Shown here in pieces: positions 1 through 11,389 of a stretch of DNA of 64,000 bases (position 1 is the first letter of the stretch; each line of letters starts with the position of its first letter). The DNA lies in contig NC_050101.1 of NCBI RefSeq assembly GCF_902167145.1, positions 111,195,789 to 111,259,788 of the forward strand. Reading direction: 5' to 3'. Source of the DNA: Zea mays. Its lineage: Eukaryota > Streptophyta > Magnoliopsida > Poales > Poaceae. The position numbers were made by a program, and so were the translations under genes. The notes under the pieces were generated by a model, which saw only the letters and a program-made list of their open reading frames with translations, searched no databases and was not told where the DNA came from.

Positions 1-697
1 ATCGCGCACCGGACATGAATAGTGGCTGTCCGGTGGCACACCGGACTGTCCGGTGCGCCACCCGACAGAAGGCAAGATTAACCTTCCAAGAATGCCTCCA
101 ACTGCTCCTAGCTGCCGTGGGGCTATAAAAGGGACCCCTATGCGCATGGAGGAGTCACCCAAGCATACTTTGAGCATTCTAAGTCTTCCACACTCCGTCT
201 CCACGCAATTGATTGACTTTGTTAGTGATTTGAGCTCTGTTCTAGTAGTGAACTCGTTGTGCTTCATTCGAGCTCAAGTCCTGGCTTGTGTGTGTGCGTA
301 TTGCTGCGGATTTGTGTGTGTTTCTTCCTACCCTTACTCTTGTGCTTTCACTTGATATTTGTTGTAAGGGCGAGAGACTCCAACTTGTGGAGATTCCTCG
401 CAAACGGGAAAAGAGATAAGCAAAGAAGAACATCGTGGTATTCAAGTTGATCATTGGATCACTTGAAAGGGGTTGAGTGCAACCCTCGTCCATTGGGACG
501 TCACAACGTGGAGGTAGGCAAGTGTTATACTTGCCGAACCACGAGATAAACTCTCGTGTCTTTTGTGATTGTTTTTCTCTGAGACTTGTGTTTGCAAGAG
601 CTCACTACATAGCCATACTAACACTTAACCAAGTTTTGTGGCTATTAGTTGTTGAATTTTACAGGATCACCTATTCACCCCCCTCTAGGTGCTCTCA
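1..697 (+). mobile_element. 3' part of an Opie-like Sirevirus LTR, left-truncated by the window
   Basis: The segment matches the 3' half of the complete LTR at 57522-58747: palindromic CCGGACTGTCCGG motifs, the GGGCTATAAAAGGGACCCC promoter block (TATA at 124-131), and the terminus CACCTATTCACCCCC...GGTGCTCTCA ending at 697. The bases after 697 (ATAACTATGCTG) are not the tRNA primer-binding site that follows the 5' LTR of this family, so this is a 3' LTR or a solo LTR. The flank ATAAC would be the right TSD; the left one lies outside the window. Family name from memory. Confidence 0.85.
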
Positions 698-849
698 ATA
701 ACTATGCTGAACTAAGCTCTATTGATTGATAACCACTGACACCTATCAGATTTACAAGATTCTTTCTCATTCCAAAAATTTCCAAACCTTCTATTTTGCT
801 GCCTACTTCTAGAGATTTTCTTCAAACCCACAAAGAGAGATGAGATAAT
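698..849. other. Short unassigned flank between two LTR elements
   Basis: 152 bp of AT-rich sequence with no ORF or repeat that I recognise. It is the left flank of the insertion site of element A and continues at 8397. Confidence 0.5.
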
Positions 850-1518
850 TGTTGGGGGCCTTCGGCTTCTGAAGGTCCTCAAAAACATGATTTAACAATG
901 TTTCTGGAGTAAAGTATGTTAACAGGTATCTTCGGACTCAGATCAAAAGCCACGGTATGAAGAAGCATAAGGAACACGAAGGTTGGCGTAGAGCCGAAGC
1001 TGTGCGTAGAAGAGCTTCGAAATAGCGGCGGAAAAGGAAACCGACTTAAAGATGAAAAACCAGATTAGACCTCGAAGAATTATCAAAGAGTTATTGATAA
1101 ATGTAAAGGGCATTAATGTAATTTTGCGTGGGCTGCGACCCATGCCTATAAATAGGTGAACAGTATCCCCGTACTGGGGACAGGGATTGGGCATTAGACT
1201 TTGCGACATACTCGTACTTTTACCTTCCCACGAGCTGAAGGTACATTTATAATTTGATATCATTTCTACTTTTTCATCATAATAAAATGGTAATGAGTTG
1301 ATAATAGTACATAACTTTTTATGTCATATTTTATGTTTTATATAATCCCATCTTCATTATTATATTTTATGCTTACGAAGGTATGTCCTTCAAAATCTTC
1401 GTCCGAAAATCATTATATCCTTAGGGAAATAATGCTTCGAAGGACGAAGGATATTAACATTTAACACTTTATGTTGCCTTGTTCTTGATTCATAGCATTT
1501 GAGAACAAGTCTCCAACA
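850..1518 (+). repeat. 5' LTR of element A
   Basis: 669 bp, TG...CA ends. A TATA box (TATAAATA) lies at 1147-1154, followed by a GTGAACAGTA block where transcripts probably begin. The 3' part has CTTCG-rich short inverted motifs. The same LTR recurs at 7728-8396. Confidence 0.92.
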
Positions 1519-1530
1519 TTGGCGCCCACC
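1519..1530 (+). other. Primer-binding site of element A
   Basis: TTGGCGCCCACC directly follows the 5' LTR and is identical to the same position in element B (49409-49420). It begins with TGG, as a match to a tRNA CCA 3' end should. The tRNA species is not assigned. Confidence 0.8.
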
Positions 1531-1592
1531 TCCGGTGAAATCACTTCCATTTTTTTGAGTCTTGAACACTTTCGGCAAGCATCACCTTCGTC

Positions 1593-3110
1593 ATGCCGCC
1601 GAAAAAAGCTTCAGCGACAGGGGCTGGTACTTTACAGCCGCTGGATCCCAATCAGGATGTCCTTTCTCTTAGAGAGGCCCAAAGCCAGAAGAGGAAGGCT
1701 GTCAGTCCAACACCTCCGGAGGATGACCTGGATCAGGAGATCCAAAACTTGGAGATCCTTCAGCAGCAGGTGCAACGCAAGAAGGAGAAGATGGCTCGTC
1801 TAGCTGATCTTTAGAGACAGATAGACGAAGCTTCTGAAGAGGTTCGTCATCTTGTTCAAGATGATCAAAGCCGAAGGCCTCCACGCAGAGAGCTTCATCA
1901 GGAAGGCTTCCACAATGAGGATGACTGGTATGAAGATTTCCATCATGGAAACTTTGCTTTTGATGATGCTTCTCCTCTCTCAACAGAATTGCAGGCTACA
2001 CCATGGCCTCAGTCCTATAAGCCACCCCAGCTCCCCATGTATGACGGTCATACAGACCCTAAGCAATTCTTGATGAGCTACGAAGCGACCATATCTTCGT
2101 ATGGTGGCAATACGGCAGTCATGGCAAAATCTTTTGTCATGGCCGTCAGGAGCGTTGCTCAGACTTGGTACTCTTCTCTTCGGCCAGGGACAATCACTTC
2201 TTGGCAGAAATTGAAGGATATGCTGGTAACTAGCTTCCAAGGGTTTCAGACGAAGCCAGTCACCGCTCAGGCTCTCTTCCAGTGTACCCAGGACCATGAA
2301 GAGTACCTTCAGGCGTATGTCCGGAGGTTTCTGCGTCTAAGGGCACAAGCGCCAACAGTGCCGAATGAAATTGTCATTGAGGCCATGATTAAGGGGCTTC
2401 GGCCGGGACCATCAGTGCAGTACTTTGCCAGGAAGCCACCACAAACGTTGGAAAAGCTGCTCCAGAAGATGGATGAATACATTCGAGCTAACAATGACTT
2501 CCGCCAAAGAAGGGAGGAAGCATTCAGGTTCTCTGAAATGACCAGGGGCTTCAGAGGAAGATTTCACTTGAGGCATGTTAGGTCAATCCATAACTCTGCT
2601 CAAACTGATGATAGAGGGAGCCAGCAGCAAAGGCCACAACACTCTTCACAAGCTTCGGCCCAACAACAGAGTTCTTTTCGGTCGCCAGCGCCAAGGGGCA
2701 GAGGCGCCAGGGGCTTCGGGGGAAGGTTTGGAGACCAGCCAAGAAAAATATATTGCCTATTCTGTGGTGAAGACAAGGGCCATACTACCAGGATGTGCCA
2801 TGTTACCATCCAGAAGCAGAAGGAAATAGCGGAAGCAGCAGCGCAACAGAGTCAACCGAAGCAGGTCATGCATACTGCTTCGTATCACTCACCTTACATT
2901 CCAGAATATGTAGGCAACCACCCTGCAGCTTTTGTTGCTTCGGCGAGCCAACCCCAAGCATCTTGGCAGCAACCTCCACCGCCACCGCCAATCCAGCGAG
3001 GGCGACAGCCAGAAGGGAGCCAGCACAAGCATCTTCAGAGGGATTTCAGAGAAGAGTCCGAAGCTCGCACAGTCAACAACACTGTGCCAGAGTCGAAGCA
3101 CATTTATTGA
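1593..3110 (+). pseudogene. gag: gag of element A, interrupted by one stop
   Basis: Gag is the structural protein that packages retroelement RNA in cytoplasmic particles. The frame runs 506 codons from ATG 1593 to the stop at 3108-3110, the same length as in element B. A TAG at 1812-1814 stands where copy B has CAG, so it is one C-to-T change from open. After a short basic and coiled N-terminus comes a Retrotrans_gag-type region around residues 160-270 (TWYSSLRPGTITSW near 190). A zinc knuckle starts at residue 388 with spacing C-x2-C-x5-H-x4-C, one residue longer than the usual CCHC. A Q/P-rich tail follows. The interior stop makes full-length Gag unlikely without readthrough. Confidence 0.88.
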
Positions 3111-4196
3111 CAAATATCCTACCTCAACAGCAGTTCTTTTGCATTTTCTACATACGTTGTTACCCTTTTGTTAATAAGGAACAATTATGAAGAGTTTAAA
3201 TGTTTTTAATTGAATTTCAATTCCTTGTAATACTTTCGTCTTTTACCATAATAAAAATATGTTTTTTCCATAGGCTTGAGTTGCCGAAGCATGCGAGCTT
3301 ATACTGATTTCAAGGACCTTTGTATTATCAAAAATCTGACCTAACGGACACAGTACAAATTGTTCAAAGCAGTAAAAAGTCGTTCCTAAGGGAGCGCAGT
3401 GTAAGTTTTCTAAACATACAGCGAAAAATAAACGCTGATTCCGCTGAAAGTAAAAGGCGAAGAAGCTCCTAAGGGAGGCTTACAGCGAAAAATAAACGCT
3501 GATTCCACTGAAAGTAAAAGGCGAAGAAGCTCCTAAGGGAGGCTTACAGCGAAAAATAAACGCTGATTCCACTGAAAGTAAAAGGCGAAGAAGCTCCTAA
3601 GGGAGGCTTACAGCGAAAAATAAACGCTGATTCCGCTGAAAATAAAAGGCGAAGAAGCTCCTAAGGGAGGCTTACAGCGAAAAGTCAGCGCTGATATAAA
3701 AAGTGTGTGTGCTTTATTACAGGGATATGTATCTGCGGCACAAATATCATTTTGCATAACATAACATCATCACATCATTTTTGCATAACATAAGCATCAT
3801 ACAACATAATGCATCTGGAACAAGAAGGGGATACAGTATTGACCTTCGGAACATATTTTGGGAAAGAGAAAATCGTGCTAAGGCACAAGGCAAATCGAGA
3901 TGAAGTGTAGCCTCATCGGAAAAGCAGCACAAAACTTTTTTACAGCTTCGAAGAATATTTCACGAAGCGTGGACATTTTTCATCAGAGAAGTAAGCAAAT
4001 TCTTATGATATAGAAAAGATTTTCTTCACGAAGCATGAAAAGAAGGGAAGGTGTTTTTTCGCCGAAGGCTCAAAAAATGGTATGTATGCAAAGTTTCATG
4101 CATCGTAAAGAATTAAACTATAAACAGATTGTATATTACATTTAAAGTTACAATATATTACACATTTTTACATTTCAAATGTTTCTACAATGGCAT
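3111..4196. other. Non-coding interval between convergent gag and antisense gene (A)
   Basis: About 1.1 kb separating the gag stop (3110) from the stop of the minus-strand gene (4197). It holds the 64-bp tandem array (3418-3697) and AT-rich sequence that should carry the 3' ends of both transcripts. No further ORF is supported. Confidence 0.6.
3418..3697 (+). repeat. 64-bp tandem array in element A
   Basis: Units start at 3418, 3482, 3546, 3610 and 3674, each beginning ACAGCGAAAA. The first four are almost identical, differing at a G/A in ATTCCRCTGA and an AAGT/AAAT. The fifth is partial and diverged. Each unit contains CGAAGAAGCTCCTAAGGGAG. Element B has a related array with an 80-bp unit at the same place. 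Confidence 0.93.
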
Positions 4197-7100
4197 TCAA
4201 TCCTCTTTAAGCACTATTTCTGCAGCTTCGTTCAATAGTTGGTTGACAACCTTGTCCATAATGGCTTCCGCCATTTTTCTAATTTCATCGTCCCCCTTCG
4301 GGTGGGGGCCCGGAGATGCCTCAGCAGCTTCTGAGGGAAGAAAAGATACGGCTATATTACTATTACAAACCGAGAACAGAGTTTGGAAATAAAAATTACA
4401 GCATGATAAAAACCACTAATTAATACCTATGTGCCCTTCGGGCTCTGAATTTTTTTCGGCAGCTTCCGCTACTTTTCTAGCATCGTGGATGCCTTTTTCA
4501 CTCCTTTGAATAATTTCTTGCGCCAGTTCTCGGCCACCGTTATCCCATATATCGGTGAAGAATTTTCCGCCGACCATGCTTGCTTCGGGTGAGGGGTCTT
4601 TAATGTCTTCAGTAGACAAACTAGCTTCAGACTGCGCTAAGGATTTTACATGCTCGCAGCCTTTCTTCTCCAAAACAGTAGCAATCCCTCTGGCACCCGA
4701 AAAAGCGCAGATGTCGCCGCGGCTGTTCAGAATTTCCTCGAAGGCCTCTGCTTCGTGACTGATCCATTCCATGGGACCTTCAGGATTGCCTCTTGAAAAA
4801 TTCTCTTCACTAGAAAATGCACCAACGCTGGCGAAACTGGATTTTATTTTCTTGACGCACTCTATGGATTTAACATAGCATTTTCTCTGGGATGCACGAA
4901 GCTCCTTAACACTTATCTCCAAATGATTGGCCAATTGGTCACTAAGCTCTCGTTTTGTCTCTTCAAGTATACGTTCTTCTTTAGCTCTAGCTAGTTGCTT
5001 CTGAAGATCTTTAATTTCACGTTTGTGAGCTTCGGCCTGCACCTTTGAAGCAGCTTCGTCCTTTTTTACCTTTTCTACCAGTGTAAGCAGAATTTTATCT
5101 TTTTCTAGAGCTTCGTTTCTCAGTTTAATAACTTCTGATCGTAGATTGTTGAACGCAATTTCATAGCTCTCGTCTTCGGCACTCTTTTGCGCTCTTAATG
5201 CGTTGCTTAGAATTAAATCCTATATGAAAAAAGAGTTTGTATAAGAATAAAAGAATGAGTTACGAATTAAAAAATTTTCAAATGCCTAATTCCCATACCT
5301 TCAGGCTATTGTACGCAAGACTATTCGCGAGATCTTCTTTCGTCATAGCGCTTAAGCCAGCTTCGAGCTTCGGAAACCCCATGCTTCTAGACATCTCCCG
5401 GCAGACGGATAATTCTTTATTGTCTGGGAGGCAGTATAGGAAATCCTCTTCATCCGTCCCATTGAATACTAGTGCCCCCTTCGGATATTTCAATTCTTTG
5501 GCATAGTGATTGGCTTCAAAAACTTCTTCTTCCGATAACTTTTTCCCTGAAGCATGACGCATAATATAATCGTACATTTTGGAAGATGCTTCGGGGACAG
5601 CAGTATCAATTTCTTCGACCAAAATAGGCTCTGACATTTTTATTTCTTCAGTTTCCTTTTCAATTCTTGCTTCTTCTGCTTCCAAAGGTTTTACCTTAGT
5701 TGGTTCTGAAGGCTCAGTTTCAACTACAGTCTGTTGCTTCGGAGCCTTAGCAACGGATACTTCCGTAGGCGCCTCAGAAGTTTCAACAGTCTTCTTTGGA
5801 GTTGTGCTTGGAAGTTTAATTGTTTCCAAAACATCCAACACATTGACCATTCTTTTTCTTTTTGGGGTCACTGTTGGCCCCTTTTTAATTCTTGCTACTT
5901 CAATCTCTACTGAAGGACTTAAAATTTCTGATATTTTTGCTCCCTCAGTTGATCCTTTTGCTTCTTCCATCTTTTCTATCGATGGCGCTTCGGCCATCTC
6001 TTTGGTTTCTGGTAATAGAATCTTTGGTTCCTCCAATTCTTTTGTTGTTGGCGCTTCGGCCATTTCTGCGACTTCTGGCAGCAGGGTTGGCTCTTCAGCC
6101 TCGATGGCCGAAGAGGTCTCTCCGGTGAATTCAGGCACTGTGGCTGGTTCAATATAGCGTGGCCGATGTGTGAGAACTTTTACCCTCTTTCTCTTCGATG
6201 TTGGCTCACTAGGAGCAGCTGCAACTTTTTCTTTCACAGAAGTTGTGCCTTTTCTTTTCTGCCCTCGAATGGGATAGCGATAGTCGGGGTAGACGAACCC
6301 GATTGCATCAAATACCCGGTTGAGTCTTTTCCTTTTTCGGCCTCCGAAGGCCGCTGACAAAGCAGTATCTTCGGCCTTCGAATATGCCCCAAGCAATTCA
6401 TCACTTACAGTCTCAATGCTCTTTAACCAATCATCATCTTGTTCAACGAATTTGTCTCCATACTTGAATGTGTATTTCAGCCGGACTAGCCCACCTTCGT
6501 CAGTTTCTTTAATAGTTTCTTTCGGCATTTCCCAATTATCCGCAAGAGGCCACACTCTGAAGGCAATATGTTCTTGTGTTAAATCCCTCATCCCAATAAA
6601 AGAGCAAACAACTCCGAAGGTTCTCTAGCATTCTTCGGCTGCTTCATTCATTTCCACCTTCGGCCTTCGCAGGCCGAAGCGTTGCCAGATGGGATGCATA
6701 ATGATCTTCTTTATATCTTCTCGAGATTTCAAGTCATTTTTCACGTAAAACCATTTCGTCATCCAGTCGCCAGGCCACCTCTTGCGAAAGGTCGGCACTG
6801 GGCAGCTTGACCCAGAACGAGAGCCGAAGCTATAGCAGCCAAAGTTGTTGTGATATTGTTCCTTACCCTAGGGTTTTGTTTCGTATAACAATTCGTGTAT
6901 ATTGCAGAAACTCTTTGCATTAGGTTCCAAGCCTTGGCTCCTCACAGCCCACACGAAAATATTCATCCTTATGATCGCTTCGGGGATAAGTTGGTGAAGG
7001 TGGATTTCAAATATCTTCAGCACCTCCACAACAAAACGGCTCAGGGGAAATCGTAGTCCAGCTTTCAAGAAGCTTTGAAATACTACAACTTCATTTTCCT

Positions 7101-7431
7101 CAGGAGTTGGGCAAGTCTTCTCCCCCTCGTCGGCCCTTACAATAGACAAATCCCGGAAATATCTTCCCCTCATGTTGGCAAGATGACTTTCTTTAATACT
7201 TGATTTGCCGAAAACTGCATGGCTTGGTCGCCAAGGTCGATCTTCGGAGTTTTCGCCACCACTATCCGCATCATAGCTGTCGCTATCACCAGTATCTTCA
7301 GATAAACCTTCCAAAATTTCTTTAGTGATCTTCTCTGTATTAGTCTTCGACATAGATCGAAGAAAACCCAGATGCATCTCTTCAGAAAGACTCAGCTTCA
7401 TTTCGGCGACAACCTTCTTCTCCTCAGACAT
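4197..7431 (-). pseudogene. Antisense three-exon gene of element A (Transposase_28-like), two stops
   Basis: Minus-strand gene pointing back toward gag. Inferred exons: 7431-5299, 5219-4427, 4330-4197; introns 79 and 96 nt with GT...AG ends. Exons 2 and 3 (793 and 134 nt) have exactly the lengths of the copy B gene and the same splice phases (0 and 1), which supports the model. Exon 1 carries two in-frame TAGs, at 6868-6870 (TGG in B) and 6625-6627 (CAG in B), so this copy is dead or truncated at 187 aa. The N-terminal region resembles Pfam Transposase_28 ('putative gypsy type transposon'); a K/R-rich patch, acidic Glu/Pro repeats and a C-terminal coiled coil follow. Function unknown; extra antisense ORFs are known in Tat-lineage elements. 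Confidence 0.8.
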
Positions 7432-7564
7432 CTCTTCGGAATTCTTGCCTCTCGCTTCCGAAGCTTAAAACTAGGAAGGCAACAAAATATTTGTGGGCAG
7501 AAAACTATTTGAGCAGGCAAAACAGATGGCAAGGGAGCGTGCTGAATAAATTGTGGCGAGCCCG

Positions 7565-7572
7565 TATTTATA
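7565..7572 (-). promoter_or_regulatory. TATA box for the antisense gene of element A
   Basis: On the minus strand this reads TATAAATA, about 135 nt upstream of the antisense ATG at 7431 and outside the LTR. Element B has the same octamer at the matching place (55381-55388), about 143 nt before its ATG. This suggests a dedicated inward promoter; inferred from position and conservation only. Confidence 0.55.
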
Positions 7573-7727
7573 AACCCATAATGTCGGAGACTGGAGGGTC
7601 CCATTTGCCAATGACTGTTGCTATTCTAGCAAAAGGAAGGTGTTTTTTCGGACCTTCGGCTCATAGCCTTCGTCCATTTCGCAATCTGAATTTATCATTC
7701 TAACAAATTAATATTGCGAGGGGCTAC

Positions 7728-8396
7728 TGTTGGGGGCCTTCGGCTTCCGAAGGTCCTCAAAAACATGATTTAACAATGTTTCTGGAGTAAAGTATGTTAA
7801 CAGGTATCTTCGGACTCAGATCAAAAGCCACGGTATGAAGAAGCATAAGGAACACGAAGGTTGGCGTAGAGCCGAAGCTGTGCGTAGAAGAGCTTCGGAA
7901 TAGCGGCGGAAAAGGAAACCAACTTAAAGATGAAAAACCAGATTAGACCTCGAAGAATTATCAAAGAGTTATTGATAAATGTAAAGGGCATTAATGTAAT
8001 TTTGCGTGGGCTGCGACCCATGCCTATAAATAGGTGAACAGTATCCCCGTACTGGGGACAGGGATTGGGCATTAGACTTTGCGACATACTCGTACTTTTA
8101 CCTTCCCACGAGCTGAAGGTACATTTGTAATTTGATATCATTTCTACTTTTTCATCATAATAAAATGGTAATGAGTTGATAATAGTACATAACTTTTTAT
8201 GTCATATTTTATGTTTTATATAATCCCATCTTCATTATTATATTTTATGCTTACGAAGGTATGTCCTTCAAAACCTTCGTCCGAAAATCATTATATCCTT
8301 AGGGAAATAATGCTTCGAAGGACGAAGGATATTAACATTTAACACTTTATGTTGCCTTGTTCTTGATTCATAGCATTTGAGAACAAGTCTCCAACA
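7728..8396 (+). repeat. 3' LTR of element A
   Basis: 669 bp, same ends as 850-1518, TATA at 8025-8032. Preceded by the purine tract GAGGGGC (7718-7724). Differs from the 5' LTR at about five positions counted by eye. Right flank ATAAC. Confidence 0.92.
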
Positions 8397-9928
8397 ATAA
8401 CACATCAGACAATAAAAATAATATTATCAGAAGGCTAATCAAACAATCAAAATGACACCTTTCAGCAGTGAACTGCAAACACAACAATTTCAATGAACAG
8501 AAACAGTAAGAAACTCAACACAGGTATATCCACTTAAGAGGGCGGCGAAGAGAGCCAGGCAGGGGAGAGGCAGCCGCGTAGAGAGGCCGTGGCGGGGAGA
8601 GGCGACCGTGGAGAGACGCAGCAGCGGGGAGAGTCGGCCGCGGAGAGAGGCAGTGACAGTGACAAATTGCGGCGGAGAGAGGCTATGGTGGCAGCGCGCT
8701 GCGTCCGTGTGCGCCGGGGCAGCAGCACCAACGGCGGAGAGGGGCTCCGGCGGCGGCGGGCTGAGGCCGTGTGCGCCGGGGCAGCAGCGGCGGCGGCGGA
8801 GAGGGGCTGCGGCGTCAGCGGGCTGGGGCCGTGTGTGCCGGGGCAGCAGCGGCGGCGAGCTGAGTCCGTGTGCGCCGGGGCAGCGGCGGCGGCGGAGAGG
8901 GGCTACGGTGGCGGCGGTCGGGTGAGGATTTCTCCCGATCCGTTTCTACCGGTCGAGTGAGGAGAGTTCCTTTCTTTTTTTCGGGTTGGAATCCAACTTA
9001 TGCTCATGTGGGGCCCATGTGCACTAACGGGGCAGCGCTCCACTCACGGCAACGACGTCCAAGCCCTTTACCAATGCAAGTGCGCCTTCTCGTGGTTAGA
9101 TCTGAGCAGTTTTGTTGCCTACGGTCAAATTTGAGGACGATGCCACCACTGAGGCCACAAATGTAAATGTCCCAAATATTTAACCCCATACTTTTTCATC
9201 TCCCACGGCACCGTGCTACAAATTAAGACAAATGCATAAGAATTAAGAAGGCAAGTTCGCATATCCAAAATAGATATTATTTTGATCCTGCCACACAATA
9301 GTTCTCGACATAAAAGCGGCATAAACTATATCAAATATCATCTTGATTGAGCAAAGAAACAACAATATCTTTTCTGAAATTAATAAACGTTTGAACAATA
9401 TCAACTTATTTTGCATGTCCCATGAGATGATTTGGAACATGAATTGGAGCTTCAAAATGTATGTATATATGTATCTATTAATGAGTGTATGCAGCAAATA
9501 TCAACTGGTTAATTAATTACTTGCCCGATCCATTCTAAACTTGAATACCTGTACCACCTTTGATGTCTGAAGCACCACTTGCACTTAGGTGCACTTGAAG
9601 TAGTAGCGCATCCAACCATGGTAGCACAGCGCAAGGCTAAGTCTCCAACAAGATTTGGCCTTTGTTTCTTGCAAAATTTACCTGAACACAAATGAGAAGC
9701 GCAATAAACTCTGTGTGGAATTCATATGGCAGTGAATGAATGGTCTCAACAAAGTGGAAGTAAATAAGTCCTTCCATTTGAGCCACTAGAGGATGGGAAA
9801 TGATAGTACGTGAAAAATTGGAATAATTTAATCACAAAGCATAAGAAATTCATTGCCCTTTATGTGGATTTCTATGAACTTTCTTTACGTGTGACCACAT
9901 AGAAGTATCATTTCTTCCAAAAAATAAA
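8397..9928. other. Non-LTR flank: GC-rich block then AT-rich sequence
   Basis: The right flank of element A. 8540-8940 is very GC-rich and includes a minisatellite (8713-8925). 9000-9928 is ordinary to AT-rich sequence with only short ORFs and no recognisable domain. The GC-rich part could be the 5' end of a lost gene, but I cannot support one. Confidence 0.45.
8713..8925 (+). repeat. GC-rich minisatellite, about 62-bp period
   Basis: GCCGGGGCAGC recurs at 8713, 8775, 8837 and 8874 (spacings 62, 62, 37) with GGCGGAGAGGGGCT between copies. The Ala/Gly/Arg-rich ORFs here (such as 8589-8960) are by-products of the repeat, not credible genes. Confidence 0.75.
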
Positions 9929-10340
9929 TTGCCAGAGCATTATTACCTTGGGCTTTGCTATGAACATTCCAATTGGAGTGTCAACTTCCACATTATCGGC
10001 TTTGATTTATACAATCATCCTGAGCTAAATACTTTACCATCACTTGATGATTTGATGAAAAATCTTGTTAAACTGGGTAAAAGTTGTATGTATCCAATGG
10101 TTGTTAGATTATTAAAATTAGTGGTCGATCACCCTTTCGGTCTCAACTACGACCACTAAGTGAGCCTTTTCAGCTATGAAACTTGTCAAAACACTTCTAC
10201 GAAATACATTAGGAGATACTTTTCTACAAATTTTATGTTATCATCTATATTGAGAAGGAATTAACAGGGAAGATTAGTTATCATGATACAATTGAAGCTT
10301 TTGATTTGGCAATCCTTGTAGAGGCAAATTCAAGTTAATA
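9929..10340 (+). pseudogene. hAT-dimerisation (ZMYM/TTF-type) transposase fragment
   Basis: An open stretch at 9929-10159 ends in LDDLMKNLVKLGK...YPMVVRLLKLV, which resembles the region just before the hAT C-terminal dimerisation motif. After a frame change near 10135 the next frame reads STTTTK*AFSAMKLVKTLLRN, the expected follow-on (family pattern VATATVER-FSAM-K), with a TGA at the usual Arg. More stops follow to about 10340. No TIRs or TSD were found. Assignment rests on motif recognition only. Confidence 0.5.
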
Positions 10341-10765
10341 AAGTTGTAATCATGTAAATGTAAATCTCTTGTTTGCTAAATATATCACATATGCAAAATT
10401 TGGATCTTTATTTGAGTTAATTAATATATAATTGTATAGGCAATTTTCCTTAATTAGCTTATTATCTATGCTATATGAAAAATAGTAACACTTATGCATA
10501 TATGTTATATGGTATTTTTACCGTATAATATTGGTGAATTGCTGGTTGTAGACGAGTGTATGTCCGTACGTGCCTGGCCTAGTGCATGTTCATCAATCTG
10601 TTAGAACCGGCAAAACGGGTCGGTGGTGTGATAGCGCAGCAGCGTGTTTTGTTCTTGGCTAACCCTGCTATAACTTGGCTAAGGTTACTTTAGACAGAAA
10701 AGATTAGATAAATTATCGTAAGTTAAGCAGCGAACCAAACAGACTCTAGATCTTCACCTTACCAT
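10341..10765. other. Unassigned sequence left of CACTA-1
   Basis: About 425 bp, AT-rich then mixed. Weak inverted similarity around 10640-10745 (GTTTTGTTC / GAACCAAAC) could be a degraded MITE, without clear ends. Nothing else seen. Confidence 0.35.
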
Positions 10766-11160
10766 CACTACCGGAATCCGGGTCTTTGCATATGATATCA
10801 TGACATTTGGACAAGTTTCATGATTTTCCGACATTGTTTGTGTTTTATACAATTTTTAAACAACTGGATGGCAAGTTCACGGCTATGTTTAGTGAGCATG
10901 TTGCTCGAAGTTTCCGATCCGCTACTAAAATCGGTCGTAACTTGTGCTAAATAGCATGAATATCATTTTTGCATGCACGGTTTTCCAAGTTTCGAGTGAC
11001 TTGCAGTTCAAATCTGAATTTTCCGAAAAATTCAAATAAACGAACTAAATCCAGTAGTTATAGAAAACACTTTTATAATTATCCCAAAATGGTACATGTA
11101 GGTCTACATAGTGTATCAACATACCATAAAAAGTTTGGTAAAGAAAATAAGAATATAAAA

Positions 11161-11365
11161 ATATACTTTGCCGAGTGTTAGCCATGTGGCACTCGGCAAA
11201 GTTTTTTTAAAAACCCTAAGTCCAGTCTTTGCTGAGTGTCTGTCAGTGGGCACTCGGCAAAGACGTCTTTGCCGAGTGCCAAATCCAGAGCACTCGGCAA
11301 AGTATATTTTCAAATTTAAAAAAAATCTTTGCCGAGTGCTAGATCACGGGCACTCGGCAAAGACG
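11161..11365. repeat. Left subterminal repeats of CACTA-1
   Basis: At least three head-to-head pairs of CTTTGCCGAGTG and CACTCGGCAAAG, with degenerate copies. These would be binding sites for the TNPA-type protein of the family. ORFs read through here are repeat artefacts. Confidence 0.85.
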
Positions 11366-11389
11366 ATAACCTTAGTAACTGGCGTGCGC

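Larger units (their letters stand above)
850..8396 (+). mobile_element. Non-autonomous cinful-zeon-like Ty3/gypsy element, copy A
   Basis: A complete LTR element: two 669-bp LTRs (850-1518, 7728-8396) starting TGTTGGGGGCC and ending CTCCAACA, a primer-binding site directly after the first LTR, and a purine tract (GAGGGGC, 7718-7724) before the second. Flanks are ATAAT on the left and ATAAC on the right, a 5-bp TSD with one mismatch. I count about five LTR differences, all transitions. Inside are a plus-strand gag and a minus-strand spliced gene. There is no protease, reverse transcriptase or integrase, so the element must be mobilised in trans. Gag-only content, about 0.65-kb LTRs and about 7.5 kb total fit the Zeon type of the cinful-zeon family (Tat lineage); that name is from memory. 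Confidence 0.88.

Noticed and set aside
5579..6157. 192-aa plus-strand ORF opposite the antisense gene (and 53401-53961)
   Set aside because: Shadow of the Glu/Pro/Thr-rich region of the minus-strand gene; no independent support.
8589..8960. 123-aa Ala/Gly/Arg-rich ORF
   Set aside because: Generated by the GC-rich minisatellite; several overlapping frames are equally open.
10635..10745. MITE with GTTTTGTTC / GAACCAAAC ends
   Set aside because: Inverted match is short and imperfect and no TSD is visible.
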